A stretch of DNA of 64,000 bases, from the NCBI GenBank assembly GCA_963922205.1, contig CAWUHX010000093.1:930001-994000 (forward strand), given 5' to 3'. A program made the translations under genes and the position numbers. Every line of letters begins with the position of its first letter. Position 1 is the stretch's first letter. Below the pieces are notes generated by a model. The model was not told the DNA's origin, ran no database searches, and saw only the letters and a list, made by a program, of their open reading frames with translations. Below, in pieces: positions 25,061 to 35,615 of the stretch. Origin of the DNA: Romanomermis culicivorax. Taxonomy: Eukaryota; Nematoda; Enoplea; Mermithida; Mermithidae.

Positions 25061-25162
25061 GTGGAAACCCCAAATTTTTCTTCCACGTCTGTGGAAAGAC
25101 CTCAAAAATTTTTTCCACATTCCAGATTTTTTTCCACATTGTAGTGGAAATGTGGAAAAAAA

Positions 25163-26426
25163 CATTGGTTTTTATGGGTTTTTCTGGGTTTAATCAGGGT
25201 TTTTTGAATTAAGTATGAAAGAAAAGCAAATGTAACATCTCTAAAGTTTTATTCTTTCTTCATAATGCCTAACATTTTCATATCATTTTTCGTGATTTTA
25301 AGCTAAAATACAGATTCCTTATCATAACAAATAATATCATATACTAATGCGCCGTCAAAAAAATTTTTGGCATTGAATTTTATGAAGACTAGCTTTTCGA
25401 CTGATGCAGATGGCAATCGATTATGCAACTTGCTGTGGAAAAAGCCAAATGTTGAAAAATTACGCTCTGATGACGCAGTGGTCACCAAAATGGAAAACAC
25501 GTCATTATAACATGACAAAATAAATTTCTCTTGCTCGCCATTAATAGTCTTAAAAAACATACTCTCAAGACAGTTTTTTGGAACGGAGGTTACGTTTTGC
25601 CTTCCGTCAACCAATATTGCATAGCAGATTTTTGGTCACTCCCTAGCATTTTGTAACGAAACGTATTTTTTCTTCATCTTCATTTGCCGAAATCTTTTAG
25701 TCAGTGAGTTGTTTGTAAATTGTGACTTTGCATGGTGAAAAAAGTTTGATGTTTCTTTCTTCAACATTTATACTGCTTACAGCCATTCAACCAGCATATT
25801 CTTGGCGGTTCAGTTTCAGCCCATTTTTGGACCCAAAAAGCCGTCAGCTGCCCCTTTTTCCAGTGGGTCTTCTGTCTCCCTCAAAATTTTAGAGCTGCTC
25901 AAGTCAGCTGTGAGCAGTAGGTATAACAAAAACTTTAGCAGCACTAGCACTGCTCATAAGTGCTCAGAACCCATGAGCAGTAAAATCTGCCTAATATTCA
26001 GATAAACTACGGAATCAAATCAACTTCAGCCAAAAGACAATTCAAACATAAGTTAAATTTATTAAATATGAATCTTTAGCTTTTCGATTAGAATAACTCA
26101 ACTCAACAGAACAGTCATAGGAAACGAATCGAATAGCACTAAAAAGTCTCCTCAATTGAAAATTTACGATAGCATTGGATTTGTTTGTTGTGTTGTGTGA
26201 TCTCATCTCAAATATGTTGTTATGTCAGTGACAGAAAAGACTGCATTGCAGTAACTAAACGTAGCTCAACTGTCAATTTGATTGTTGAATCAGGAAGAAA
26301 CTTGTATTTCTGAGAACAAAATTAAAAAAATGAATTTTTTTCTTAAAAAACCCGAAAACCCAGAAATGTACAATTTTCCAACCCAAAAAACCCATCAACC
26401 CAAAAACTCAAAAACCCAATGCCTGC
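25163..26426 (-). mobile_element. hAT element remnant with GGGTTTTT-rich inverted ends
   Basis: The left edge carries CATTGGTTTTTATGGGTTTT and GGGTTTAATCAGGG. The right edge carries the complement (AACCCAAAAAACCCATCAAC, ending CCCAATG). A minus-strand open frame at 25303-25614 encodes the C-terminal dimerisation region of hAT transposases (TTASSERNFSTFGFFHSKL followed by NRLPSASVEKLVFIKFN). The N-terminal and catalytic parts were not found, so this is a deletion derivative. No clean 8-bp duplication was seen. Confidence 0.7.
25303..25614 (-). pseudogene. hAT transposase C-terminal dimerisation fragment
   Basis: About 103 residues. The central stretch SSERNFSTFGFFHSKLHNRL followed by EKLVFIKFN is the conserved hAT dimerisation motif, which normally ends an intact transposase of 500-700 residues. 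Everything upstream is missing or unreadable, so it cannot be active by itself. Confidence 0.8.
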
Positions 26427-26464
26427 CAAACCTGTGAGAGAGAGAGCCCAAAAAAGATGTTAAA

Positions 26465-26990
26465 TTTTTTCGGGCATTGACATTGTGCGACGCTGGAAAA
26501 TAAATTTTTCCGAACATTCATTTCAAGAATTAGATTCGGATTTTGTGCCCAAAAGTCGTAATTTCTAGAATTTTATTAATTTGAAAATTTTTACCATAGT
26601 TTATTCGTAAACTCTCATGAATTTGCACCAAAAGATATGAGTAAGAAGAGTAGAAATTTTCGAAAACTACTTTCATGAAACTTCTGAATTGATTTTACAT
26701 TAGGAAAGGGGTAATCGCTTTAAAAACTTTAGAGACTTCACGTATTGATCTTTTCCAAAAAAAATTGTCAAGGAAAAAATGTGAATTTTCATCAAATATC
26801 CAAATAAAATATTGAAGATTACCAATTAAAACATGAGATAATAGTTTAAGATGATCAAAACTACTAAGATTAAATGATAGGTCAAGGTAGACATTCTAAA
26901 AGCCGCGCCTGAGCTAGGTAATACATAATAATGATTAATTTTGTGATTATGACCTTCGAAAATGCATCTTTTCCGTATCCGATCCGCAAA
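26465..26990. repeat. Long direct repeat, copy 2
   Basis: Second copy of the 24515-25060 sequence in the same orientation, about 1.95 kb downstream. It keeps AAAGTCGTAATTTCTAGAAT, AAACTCTCATGAA, AATATTGAAGATTACCAATT, AAAACATGAGATAATA and GCCGCGCCTGAGCTAGG. The hairpin is decayed; a remnant, TGGCGCGAAGCGCCC, stands at 27063-27077. Confidence 0.85.
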
Positions 26991-27121
26991 ATTTTCATCC
27001 AGCCCAATTTTTTCGCTTTTTCCTTATTTTTCCCCAAAAAGCACAATTTGGGGAAAAAACAGTGGCGCGAAGCGCCCGAGACAATAAGTATAGCATTGAC
27101 TCTTTTTATTCGCGTCGAACG

Positions 27122-27743
27122 CTAGTGAATTCTCTTCGAATAGTATATTGGTATCACCGCAAACAATTTGAAGCTTGTCAATGACCGATGAATTAATTGA
27201 AACTCTGAACTCCCTCTATTCATCCAGTAGTACTGGGAACTAAAATTCGTAGTTTTGGTGTTTGATTCGAATAGTGAAATTGAGCATTGTTGCCACAATT
27301 TTTCTACCAAAAATTTAACGCGACTCTCGAGTCGATTTTTTTTATGAAAAAAGTTTACATCGCTGTTACTGACTAACGACTTGTTAGGATGAAATTCGTA
27401 GCCGGACATCAAAGATAAATGTGAACTTCCTGACCAGTTCCACAGTAATATTTGAATTCTCGCAGCCAGGCCTGTAGCCAGAAATTTTTTTGGGGTGGGC
27501 ACACATTTTTTCACTTAATTTACTATAAAATTGACATTTCTAACTTGACTTTTCTTCAAGAAATAAATAGCTAAAACTTTTGCCTTTTTTAAGACTCGAA
27601 ACATTTTGGGGGGAACATAGCCCCCCCCACCCCCTGCCTACAGGCCTGCTCACACCATTCCGTTTCGGTTTGAATCGTAAACCGTTTTCTCGATTATTTT
27701 TCCATATTTCATTGACGTGGTAAGATGAAAATAGGGCAGGCAC
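27122..27743 (-). pseudogene. Open frame interrupted by a MITE
   Basis: Two minus-strand open stretches (27743 to about 27657, and about 27464 to 27122) lie either side of the MITE at 27467-27648. Removing the MITE plus one copy of its imperfect 8-bp flank (190 bp) brings them into one frame. The N-terminal piece contains YHVNEIWKNNRENGLRFKPK and the other contains ILLWNWSGSSHLSLMSGYEF. I do not recognise the product. A one-in-three frame coincidence is possible, so the reading is tentative. Confidence 0.3.
27467..27648. mobile_element. hAT-type MITE (CAGGCCTGTAG ends)
   Basis: Left end CAGGCCTGTAGCCAG, right end CTGCCTACAGGCCTG, giving inverted repeats of about 15 bp followed by G-rich and C-rich tracts. 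Flanks CTCGCAGC (27459-27466) and CTCACACC (27649-27656) match at six of eight positions, as expected for an aged 8-bp duplication. Confidence 0.7.
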
Positions 27744-27991
27744 GACCTTTAATGAAATAGTGCAGTGAATATAGCTTTAATTATATTTCTATAAAACTAT
27801 TGACATAAAACTTTTTCGAAGTTTTCAGTATGTTTCTAAAGAGAAATTTTTTTAGTGCTATTGGCACAATTTTTTTTTGCTTTTATCTCAACTGGCACAA
27901 ATGTCCGTGCACAAAGAACACTGTTTTCGACACAAAAAAATTCGGAATGATACAAAAAATTTTGGGCGTTAATGCTAAATTTCGTTGATTT

Positions 27992-29083
27992 GAAAGAAAG
28001 AAAGAAATTCATTAAATGCGTATAAATACAAGAGTAAATACGAATAATACAGAAAAGCTCATGGACTTGACCAAAGCACGTGCGAATTGAGCTTTGAAAA
28101 ATGACTTAATTTATACCGAAAACAGGGCATATTTTTCGAACAAATGATATCATTGGGTAAGGAATTCCAAACATCAATATTTCGCTAGCGAAATTCATGT
28201 TTTAAGGCATTAGAGTTATTTCGATTTATACAATTTGAATAAGTTGGACGCGCGATAATTGAACGGACTAAAGGTGAAAAATAAGTTAGGTGGAATAACT
28301 TTAAATTTCAAAATTAAGAACATGCAAGATAAGACGATACACGTACGTCTAAATGCAAGGTCATGAAGGCCAGATTTATCGAGGCGCTCCTTATAGCTTA
28401 AACCTTTATAACCAAAAAGTCTTTTTGTAAACCTTCGTTGAACTTTTTCTACCAATTTAGTATCTCCAACCAGACAAGGAATCCAGAGTGGTGAACTATA
28501 TTCCAGAATAAAGAGAACATAGGATTTAAAAGCCCTGATTTTTAATTCATTGAAGTTAGAGTGAAAACATTTTAAGATCAAATTTGCCACCCTAGATGCT
28601 TTTTTAACCACATAGTTACAGTGGTCAGTTGCAGACAATTTTTCATTGAACATAACACCAAGATTCTTCATCTCTGAAACGGTAGGAATCAGAAAATCGT
28701 TTATATAGTACTCAACTTTGGGGTTATTACTCCCAAAATGCAGAACAGAGCATTTTTCCAGAGAAATAGATAATTGCCATTTCAATGACCATTTATAAAC
28801 TTTGACAAGATCACCTTCTTCAGCATTTTCTGTAGCATTGAATATTTTTACATCATCATCAAAAAGATAAATTTCACTGCTAATACCATCAAATATTATC
28901 ATTTATGAAAATTAAGAACAATGTTGGTCCCAATACACTACCCTGAGGAACCCCACTGGTAACCCTAATTGGATTAGAGAAACAATTGCCGATTTTTACT
29001 TGTTGAGTCCTATTGAATAAAAAACAATGCAACCATCTCAATAAAAAACCAGATATGCCATAGGAAGCTAATTTTCCGACTAA
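27992..29083 (-). mobile_element. 5'-truncated non-LTR retrotransposon (LINE)
   Basis: The minus strand encodes the second half of a reverse transcriptase: YGISGFLLRWL, then the conserved GVPQGSVLGP (28925-28954), then LFDDDVKIF (about 28840-28869) and a long thumb-like region to 28216. The usual ADD of this motif reads DDD. A frameshift at about 28902-28915 separates the two parts, and the 5' part (endonuclease, RT fingers) is absent. The 3' end is marked by a (GAAA)n simple tail at 27991-28009. The motif spacing fits the CR1/Jockey group; the clade is an inference. Confidence 0.85.
28216..28902 (-). pseudogene. Reverse transcriptase C-terminal fragment
   Basis: A 228-residue open frame holds the palm motif LFDDDVKIF near its start, KCSVLHFGSNN, KNLGVMF and EYSSPLWIPCL, then KVQRRFTKRLFGYKGLSYKE. 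These are standard landmarks of the C-terminal half of LINE reverse transcriptases. It is out of frame with the GVPQGSVLGP segment just upstream. Confidence 0.85.
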
Positions 29084-29856
29084 TTATCAGGCATTTCGGG
29101 AGACTGAATGAAGCATTTTTTTGCCAAATCAGTGTTTTTGGGAGAAGATATTTAAACTCTCTTAGGTCGGAAGGATGCATTTTAGAAGGTGGAAGTCTCA
29201 AAATTTTTCTTCGCTTCGCGCCGGTAATCATAACCGTAAGGCCTTTAATCCGTTGGAGTGAAAGTAAACCCCAAAAACTCCAAAATCCCGGGTCCCAAAA
29301 ATCGGAAAATATCCGAAATTTGAGACAATTTTTTCAGAAAGAAGTTTTAAAATACTATATTTTGCCCAAATTTTTCGAGTTTTGGGAGGGTCCCAACATT
29401 TGACGTGGTGTCCAGCAACTTGGAAACAGGCTTTTTTATTTTTGATTAAGCCAGGTTGCAATGTGCAACTTGGGGCAAAAAACTAGTTGCACAGATATAT
29501 TTTTCGTTGCTCGCCCTGATATTCATTAATTTACTCAATTTTATTTGAAAAAAATGATGAAAAGCCGTTTATTTGTATTTCATTTAATTTGCGTCGGCTT
29601 TAGATTTTTAAAACTGAATTTCTTGAGTTTTGGAGAAAAAACGAAAATCGTTAATTGTAGCATTAACTTGTTCGAGACGGAACGCCGAAAGATTTTGCTC
29701 CTGCGACATCTAAAGCGTTGGAAAATACTTTTTTCTGCTCATCCTTATGCGACTACGAGTCTTTCCATCATTTATTCTCTAATAAAAGATATAGTTTTTC
29801 AGTGAATTTAATGGGTTTTCGGTTGGGCAGCGAACTAAAATTAAAAACACTTTTAA
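29084..29856. other. Repeat-derived stretch, no gene
   Basis: Contains a truncated hairpin unit (TTCGCTTCGCGCCGG, 29210-29224) preceded by the AGTCTCAAAATTTTT context of the family. Nothing else was recognised. Confidence 0.5.
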
Positions 29857-30064
29857 TTGGGAATCGCTCACATGAGAATCGCTCTAATGGGAATTCGCTC
29901 ACATGGGAATCGCTCACATGGGAATCGCTCACATGGGAATCGCTCAATTGGGAATTCGGTCATTCGGGAATTGCTCACTTGGGAATTTGCTCACTTGGGA
30001 ATCGTTCACTTGAGAATCGCTGACTTGGGAATCGCTGACTTGGGAATCACTGACTTGGGAATAG
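29857..30064. repeat. Minisatellite, unit 15-16 bp
   Basis: Thirteen or so tandem units close to GGGAATCGCTCACATG; the later units drift to GGGAATCGCTGACTTG. Two overlapping open frames here merely translate the repeat (LTWES and GNRSH motifs). Confidence 0.9.
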
Positions 30065-31311
30065 ACCTCCTTTCTTCATGCAAATAATCTGGAGTGTCTG
30101 AGTCCGAAATTTGGTTGCTGTATGCAAAAATAAAATACCTTTCCTTGAAAACTTGGGAAAATAGTTGTGCCGCGAAGGTCTCAAAAACCTGGAAAAATCT
30201 GGAAATTTTGATTGAGATTGTTATGATATAGTTGTTTTTATTGCAAGATATGCCTGAATTGTTGCATGATAAGCTACATTTGAGTTTTAGAAGTTCAAAA
30301 GTTCACAATTTTCCGACGCTTCGCGCTAGTTTGAAGCATTAGTATCATTATTTGTCTGAGTTTGCCCAAAGTCTAGGAAGTCTAGTACATATCATTACTC
30401 AATTGACAAAATTGTTTTATTGCATCTGCAGTTCTATTTTGTCTTTAGTTATAAACGTTTTTGAAGAGTAATTAGAATTTCAACTTTTCTGTTAATAAAT
30501 GTTTTTATTTCTATTAGTGTTTGCATACTTGATGATTGTTTTCACGTTATCATTGATGAAAATCACGAAAAATTTTGAAAGATTACTCTTAATTACGATG
30601 TCCAGACATAGAAAACTAATAGTGCAGTGAAATTTACTCTTCTGACGGAATTACAGTTAAAGCATAAAATTCTCATAAGAGATGTTTTGTATAACATTTA
30701 TTTCTTTGTACATGATGAAATTAAAACAAGTTTTAAAAAATTATATTTGCCTTGCTTTTAAGAATTTTCCATGTGAGAGACAGTGCGCTGCAAAAATGTG
30801 TTTAAACATTAGAAAAAGACATGAAAAAACTAGTAGTAGGTGGTTTTCAAATGAATTAAATACTATATGTACGTGTCATATCAGAATTTCATTGTTGCTG
30901 TGCATGGTCAAAAAAGGCTAATGAATTTAAATTTTTTCGAAATCTGATGTTTTTGATACACCTTAAATGTCTGATCATAAAAGAGAATTTTTCTGTATCA
31001 CTTTTAATTTGAAGTTATTTTGTGATCTGGTAGCCGACGCATGATAGTCTTTCATTTTGATAATATATTTTATATAACATTACAATATGATTTAGTACGC
31101 GCCTTTTTTTCGAAGGACTTAGTTTTAAAAAAGCGTATCTCTCAGGATAACGATCTAGTTTTTAGTCGTTAATGGTTTATCTTTGTCCTCATTCCCGTTT
31201 TCATGATCGAAATCGGTTAACACACAAAACATGATCTGGTGCTGAGAAGCGAGTCCTCATCTGGTATCGAGTTGCATACATTTGAATTCATTGTCTATGT
31301 ACGGCTGGAGG
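30065..31311. other. Stretch without a gene
   Basis: One decayed hairpin unit (CCGACGCTTCGCGCTAG, about 30313-30329). Otherwise AT-rich sequence with no coding signal. Confidence 0.5.
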
Positions 31312-31690
31312 CACCGTTTTTCCTCCAATAGAGCGTGATTTTCATGAGGAAAAGAATTCTTGGGAGCTCATGATCAAAAGCATACATTGCGTTTCGTTAT
31401 AGAATTTCAAAATCTACAATTTTCCTACGCTTCATTATAATAGCCATTAGGTGCGGCCGACGCCATTAGCATGTTAGCATGTCTAATTGCACTCCTAAAT
31501 TACCCTTCAATAGTTTTCATAGACTAAAGTACAATCATGTTTTTTAATTTTAGTCTTCGGTATTTTGTTTGAATTTGATTGAAAACTGCGATTTTTTATT
31601 AGTCCTCACGATTTTTTATTTCGCTTTAAATTTTCTAAACGTTATGAACGTGCATTTTTGCATTGAAAAATAGTGGAAAACATATATGCA
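31312..31690. mobile_element. Diverged copy of the CACCG element
   Basis: Starts CACCGTTTTTCCTCC and continues with AATCTACAATTTTCCTACGC, GGTGCGGCCGACGCCATTAG, CATGTCTAATTG and AACGTTATGAACGTGCATTT. These match 22951-23600 in order. No right end or target duplication could be placed. Confidence 0.65.
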
Positions 31691-31728
31691 CATAGGGAGT
31701 CAGTTGGGGACAAACCCTCTTAACCTGA

Positions 31729-31795
31729 GACTAGCGAACGGACGGAGGAAAAATTTTTTCTCCGGCCGGATCCGGAGCCAGCGGCCGGAGGAATT
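31729..31795. repeat. CCGG-rich palindromic block
   Basis: CTCCGGCCGGATCCGGAG and CGGCCGGAGG in an otherwise AT-rich context, close to the 3' side of the minus-strand hAT remnant that begins at 31949. It may be that element's subterminal repeat. Confidence 0.45.
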
Positions 31796-31948
31796 GTACA
31801 TTTTACAGTCTAAGATTAGATGAATAAATTTCCATGTTTCTGCGATCAACCAGCATCAACTGAAAGAAACAAATATGTGTATTCTCTGTGAAAAAAAAAC
31901 AAATTGATCAAGTTCATTATTTATTTATCTTTTCCCTTAACATATTAA

Positions 31949-32775
31949 TTTTGATCCAAAAATTCAGCTTCTTCATTATCCACGGATGCCGTTTCGTCGT
32001 CAAACTCTTTAATTTCGGTATATGATTTGTTATCCACAGATGACAAATATACATTTTCATATCCGATAGCTCGTAAATTATGCTTCAAAAACAGAAGCTT
32101 TTCGTCATTGGTCGGCAGAAGTCTAACACGATCACCATATCACGTGCACATTCTCATTATCTAGATACGGAACTGATTTTTGCCGATAAGTACCGCAAGG
32201 CTAACTGTTGGAAATTTTTCAAATATTATTAAAAATTTATTATTAAATTTTTAATCTGCTTACTTTAGCTTACTTTCTTTTTTGTGGTTATTTTTCCTAA
32301 GTGATGAAGGAGATCCATCGCTGCTAATTCGTAATTCTGCCAGATAACCGGCGACAATTGCCTTTACCTTTTCATATGAATCTTGTTGATCTATATTGCT
32401 CGATTCAATTTCAGAATCGCTGGTAGAATTATCAATATTGTCGTATCTAAAAAGATATGATTATTTGATGGGAAAATATGTTAATTTTTCTTCTCTACTC
32501 ACTGTGAATCTGATTTTTGCTCCTGAAGTTGGACTGGTTCGAGAATTTTTTGATTTTGTACGGAAATTTCATCACTGACTAAACGGACCAATGCAAGCTC
32601 AGCACGGTTGTCCTTTCCTCGATTTTGGAAAGCTCTTAAAACGTCCACATCTTCAAACTTGCATAATGTTTAATGAATTTGTTTTACTTTTTCTTGAATC
32701 GCGGATCCAATAGTGAGGCTGAGACTCTGGACACTCCGTCCTGGCCCGAAAAGAAATCGTCAGGCGCCCTGAAAT
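31949..32775 (-). pseudogene. hAT transposase pseudogene with introns
   Basis: Minus-strand pieces in order: after a TTTCAG acceptor near 32775, APDDFFSGQDGVSRVSASLL and DPRFKKK (the LDPRFK motif typical of hAT transposases); RAFQNRGKDNRAELALVRLV ending at a GT near 32510; SDSEIESSNIDQQDSYEKVK near 32300-32440; and RVRLLPTNDEKLLFLKHNL, the start of the dimerisation region, ending in a stop near 31949. A stop directly after DPRFKKK and frame changes show it is dead. Confidence 0.75.
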
Positions 32776-34206
32776 TTTTCGAAGATGGTATTTTTGATAA
32801 TTTTTATGGACATTTTGTATGAAAAACATAAATTTCTTGGAAATTTGTCGTTAGATTTCTACCGTTCTGTAACACTACCTATTGTGTCCTTTATTAACAG
32901 AATCTGACGACTTAATCTTTCCCTGGTTTTTATAAATAATGACTCGGCATCGAAGAAAATTAAAATATTTTATCAAGCTCATAAAATGCATCTATGGGCA
33001 CAATATTAATGTTTCTAAAAATGTGGAAAATTTTTGGAAAATTGGGGAAAAACTAATTTTTTGAAAATATCGAAAACTGTAGTAAACTCAAGTGCGCGCC
33101 TTAAAAGTCTTAGATATGTATCAGAAGGATATGTATCTCTCGAAATCCTGAAGACATTTTCTAAATACTTGAAGATCCTACCAACGGTTTTCCTCTAAAT
33201 TTGGCTTTTACCCTTCACTAACGGGTTTGAAGTCGTACACGTTTGTTTCAAATCCTGATTATTCTTGAAAAAACGTCTAGTTATTTCTGAAACTTCAAAT
33301 TGTAAATTTTTTTTATTTATAAATTATATATTCTCCAGGTCTCCACGTGTAGTATCTATCGCTGTATTAAAGGCATGTTTTCAACTTTTTGATAAGACGT
33401 TAACTACGTGCGGATTGAGGTGATATCATGTGCCAAATGACTGCAACCAAATTACTGATAGAGTTGCTTCCAGAACGTTTGAAGTCATTATTTTTCTTCT
33501 ATAATAGTCCGTTCTGAATGTTATTCTTGCCATTGATTAGATCATTCGTATGATGTTATCTTTATGAAGACTTATAATTATGACATCACCTAACGTCATG
33601 CCGTTTCTCAGTTACGAGAACCCGTACCAATTTGACGACCTGCCGGTTTTGTTGCTCAACTCACCTTTTCAGCCTAATTTAATGAAATCGACTACTATTA
33701 TTTATAAATGGGTACTTCACCGCCAGAGCGGAAAATCCGCGTTCAATATATGCTAATGCGCTAAAAATATACTGTAGCTTGCGGTTATGTTTTCTCATAG
33801 CACAACATTGCTTAAACAAGTCGAAGTTAATGATAGGTACCTAAATTATATGTTAATTTTTTACGCTAATGCTTCATCATTCTTGTACACGTCGATTTAC
33901 CACCACTTTGAACACCATTTTTCCGTGTTTGCTTTTCTTGGTGCTGAAGGATTTTTGCTTACTCGAATATTTGCTTTGACTGAATTGTTTGAATTGTTCC
34001 TGACGGTTTTCTGTTAGTTTTTTGGTAGTGCTGATGCTTCTAGAGTTGATGACAAGGTATTCTGAGAGTTTCGGTAGAAAAATTTAGTCTTCATCTATTC
34101 TTGTAATATTATTGTTTATCAGGACATGGCTAGAAATCTTCGCTTGCAGATAAATTCATCTGATTAAAATAATAAGTCTGTGTATCATTGTATTATGTAT
34201 ATATAT
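32776..34206. other. Stretch without a gene
   Basis: AT-rich; no repeat structure, domain or RNA gene recognised. A 76-residue plus-strand frame at 33787-34017 has no support. Confidence 0.5.
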
Positions 34207-34341
34207 CAGGGTGTTCTTTTTTAGCACAGTGTTAATAAAGCTGGGCCTATGCTGATGAGAATATTAGTTGTGCCAAGAAAAGTAATACAAATTAAGGAAA
34301 GTTGCTGTACTAATGGGACTCGCGCTAAAAAAAGAACCCTG
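34207..34341. mobile_element. Tc1/mariner-like MITE
   Basis: Inverted ends CAGGGTGTTCTTTTTTAGCA and GCGCTAAAAAAAGAACCCTG, flanked by TATAT and ATATA sequence consistent with a TA target. The 135-bp element is almost a complete palindrome at its edges. Confidence 0.7.
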
Positions 34342-34596
34342 ATAAATATATTATAGCAAATTCATTTCAAAGTAGTAATTTTCTTTTTTCTGACTTCATA
34401 CTTGATTGCTTTGCTTGGCTATTAGAAATCCGGAAAAAAGTCGCTGATCGACGTTTTCTATATGTATGATTTTTGTAGGGAACGATAGACATATTAGAGT
34501 ATATGTTCTTCCAATCGTAGCAGCGAGCAAATCCGAGGCTGATTGAAGAAGCGAATTAGGAATGCCTTTTTATGACGTGGGGTTTTTTCATTAGTC

Positions 34597-34960
34597 GCCA
34601 GCATACATTCACGGCAGGGAAATTCTGCTAGGGGTCAGCCGGGACAGAGGGTTAGATAGAAAATTTTTTTCGTCCTTGGTAACGAAAAGTAAAGTCTTAG
34701 AAAGGTCTTGTAACATCCAATCGGCATGTTCTTCAACCTATATAAGTCAGATATCTGAAATTGTTTGCTTGGACAGCACTTTTCGAAGTTTTAACGTTAC
34801 TTCTTTGGAATCAAGTATGCTTTGTTTAAAATAATTGGTAAGCTACAGCATCATCTCTTTTTTTATGACGACTTTATCTTCTCTATTGCTCATTTTCCTT
34901 CGTAATCTTCTCAATCATTGCGGGGCGTCAAACCCCCTCAAATCCCTCCCCCCACGTGCA
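34597..34960 (+). repeat. Long interspersed repeat, partner of 22140-22510
   Basis: Matches the reverse complement of 22140-22510 (GTAAGCTACAGCATCATC, TTTTATGACGACTTTATC, CATTTTCCTTCGTAATCTTC). It carries about 80 bp extra in the middle. The 63-residue frame at 34835-35026 lies within it and is probably not a gene. Confidence 0.65.
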
Positions 34961-35219
34961 TGTATGGCGGACAGGCGATCTTGCAGTCAGCTGTTTATCT
35001 TGTCAGCTTTTTGTTTAGGTTTTTAGGGTATCCTTTAGCCGGATTAGTGTAGATTTTATGGGACAAAAGCTCAAGGAGTTGTCAGGATTTTATGAAGATT
35101 TTTTTTTATGATCATTGGCGTTTCAGGAGGCTGATCTTGACAATATTTCTGTTCTCCAGATTTTGAGATACGATTCATGAGATGTAAATTCAGAGTTTAG
35201 TTAGTATTTGATTCATACA

Positions 35220-35615
35220 CGTAATTGGGGTAAGTGGAACCCCTGTCGACCATATGGCTGGCCATTGCGTGACCCCGAGGATTTTCCAATTCCATGGCTA
35301 GCCATATGACCCCCATACTTTTGGGGTAGGAAAAATACTGAAAAATGTCAATTTTTTGATGAAGAATGTCAATTTTTGAAAAAAATGGTCAGAAACGTCA
35401 ATTTTCTCGACGCTTCGCACCATGAATACATTTTTTACGGTCTTTTTAGACAAGAATGACTATTTTTTGGACTATTTACGGACTTTTTTGTGGAAAAATC
35501 GATTTTTTTCTCCATCAGGAACTCCTCCCCCTAAAATTTTGGGGATCAATGACCCCCGGTCCAAAAAAGGTCGCCCACTCCTCCCAGACCTCGGGGCCCC
35601 GTTACATGTATGATT
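35220..35615. repeat. Direct repeat pair, copy 1
   Basis: Shares with 37780-38036: GGCTAGCCATATG, CTGAAAAATGTCAATTTT, a TTCTCGACGCTTCGCACCAT hairpin relic, TACATTTTTTACGG, CCCCCTAAAATTTTGGG and CAGACCTCGGGG. CCCCGAGG near the left and CCTCGGGG near the right are inverted, so the unit may be a MITE. The two copies bracket the hAT element at 35979-37620. Confidence 0.75.

Noticed and set aside
29857-30064. CRISPR-like array
   Set aside because: Units abut with no unique spacers, they drift gradually, and the host is eukaryotic.
29718-30087. Two overlapping plus-strand frames with LTWES and GNRSH repeats
   Set aside because: Direct translation of the 15-16 bp minisatellite.
30313-30329. Hairpin followed by CTAGT read as a Helitron 3' end
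   Set aside because: Only this copy has CTAGT; the other hairpin copies are followed by unrelated bases, so the Helitron terminus rule is not met.
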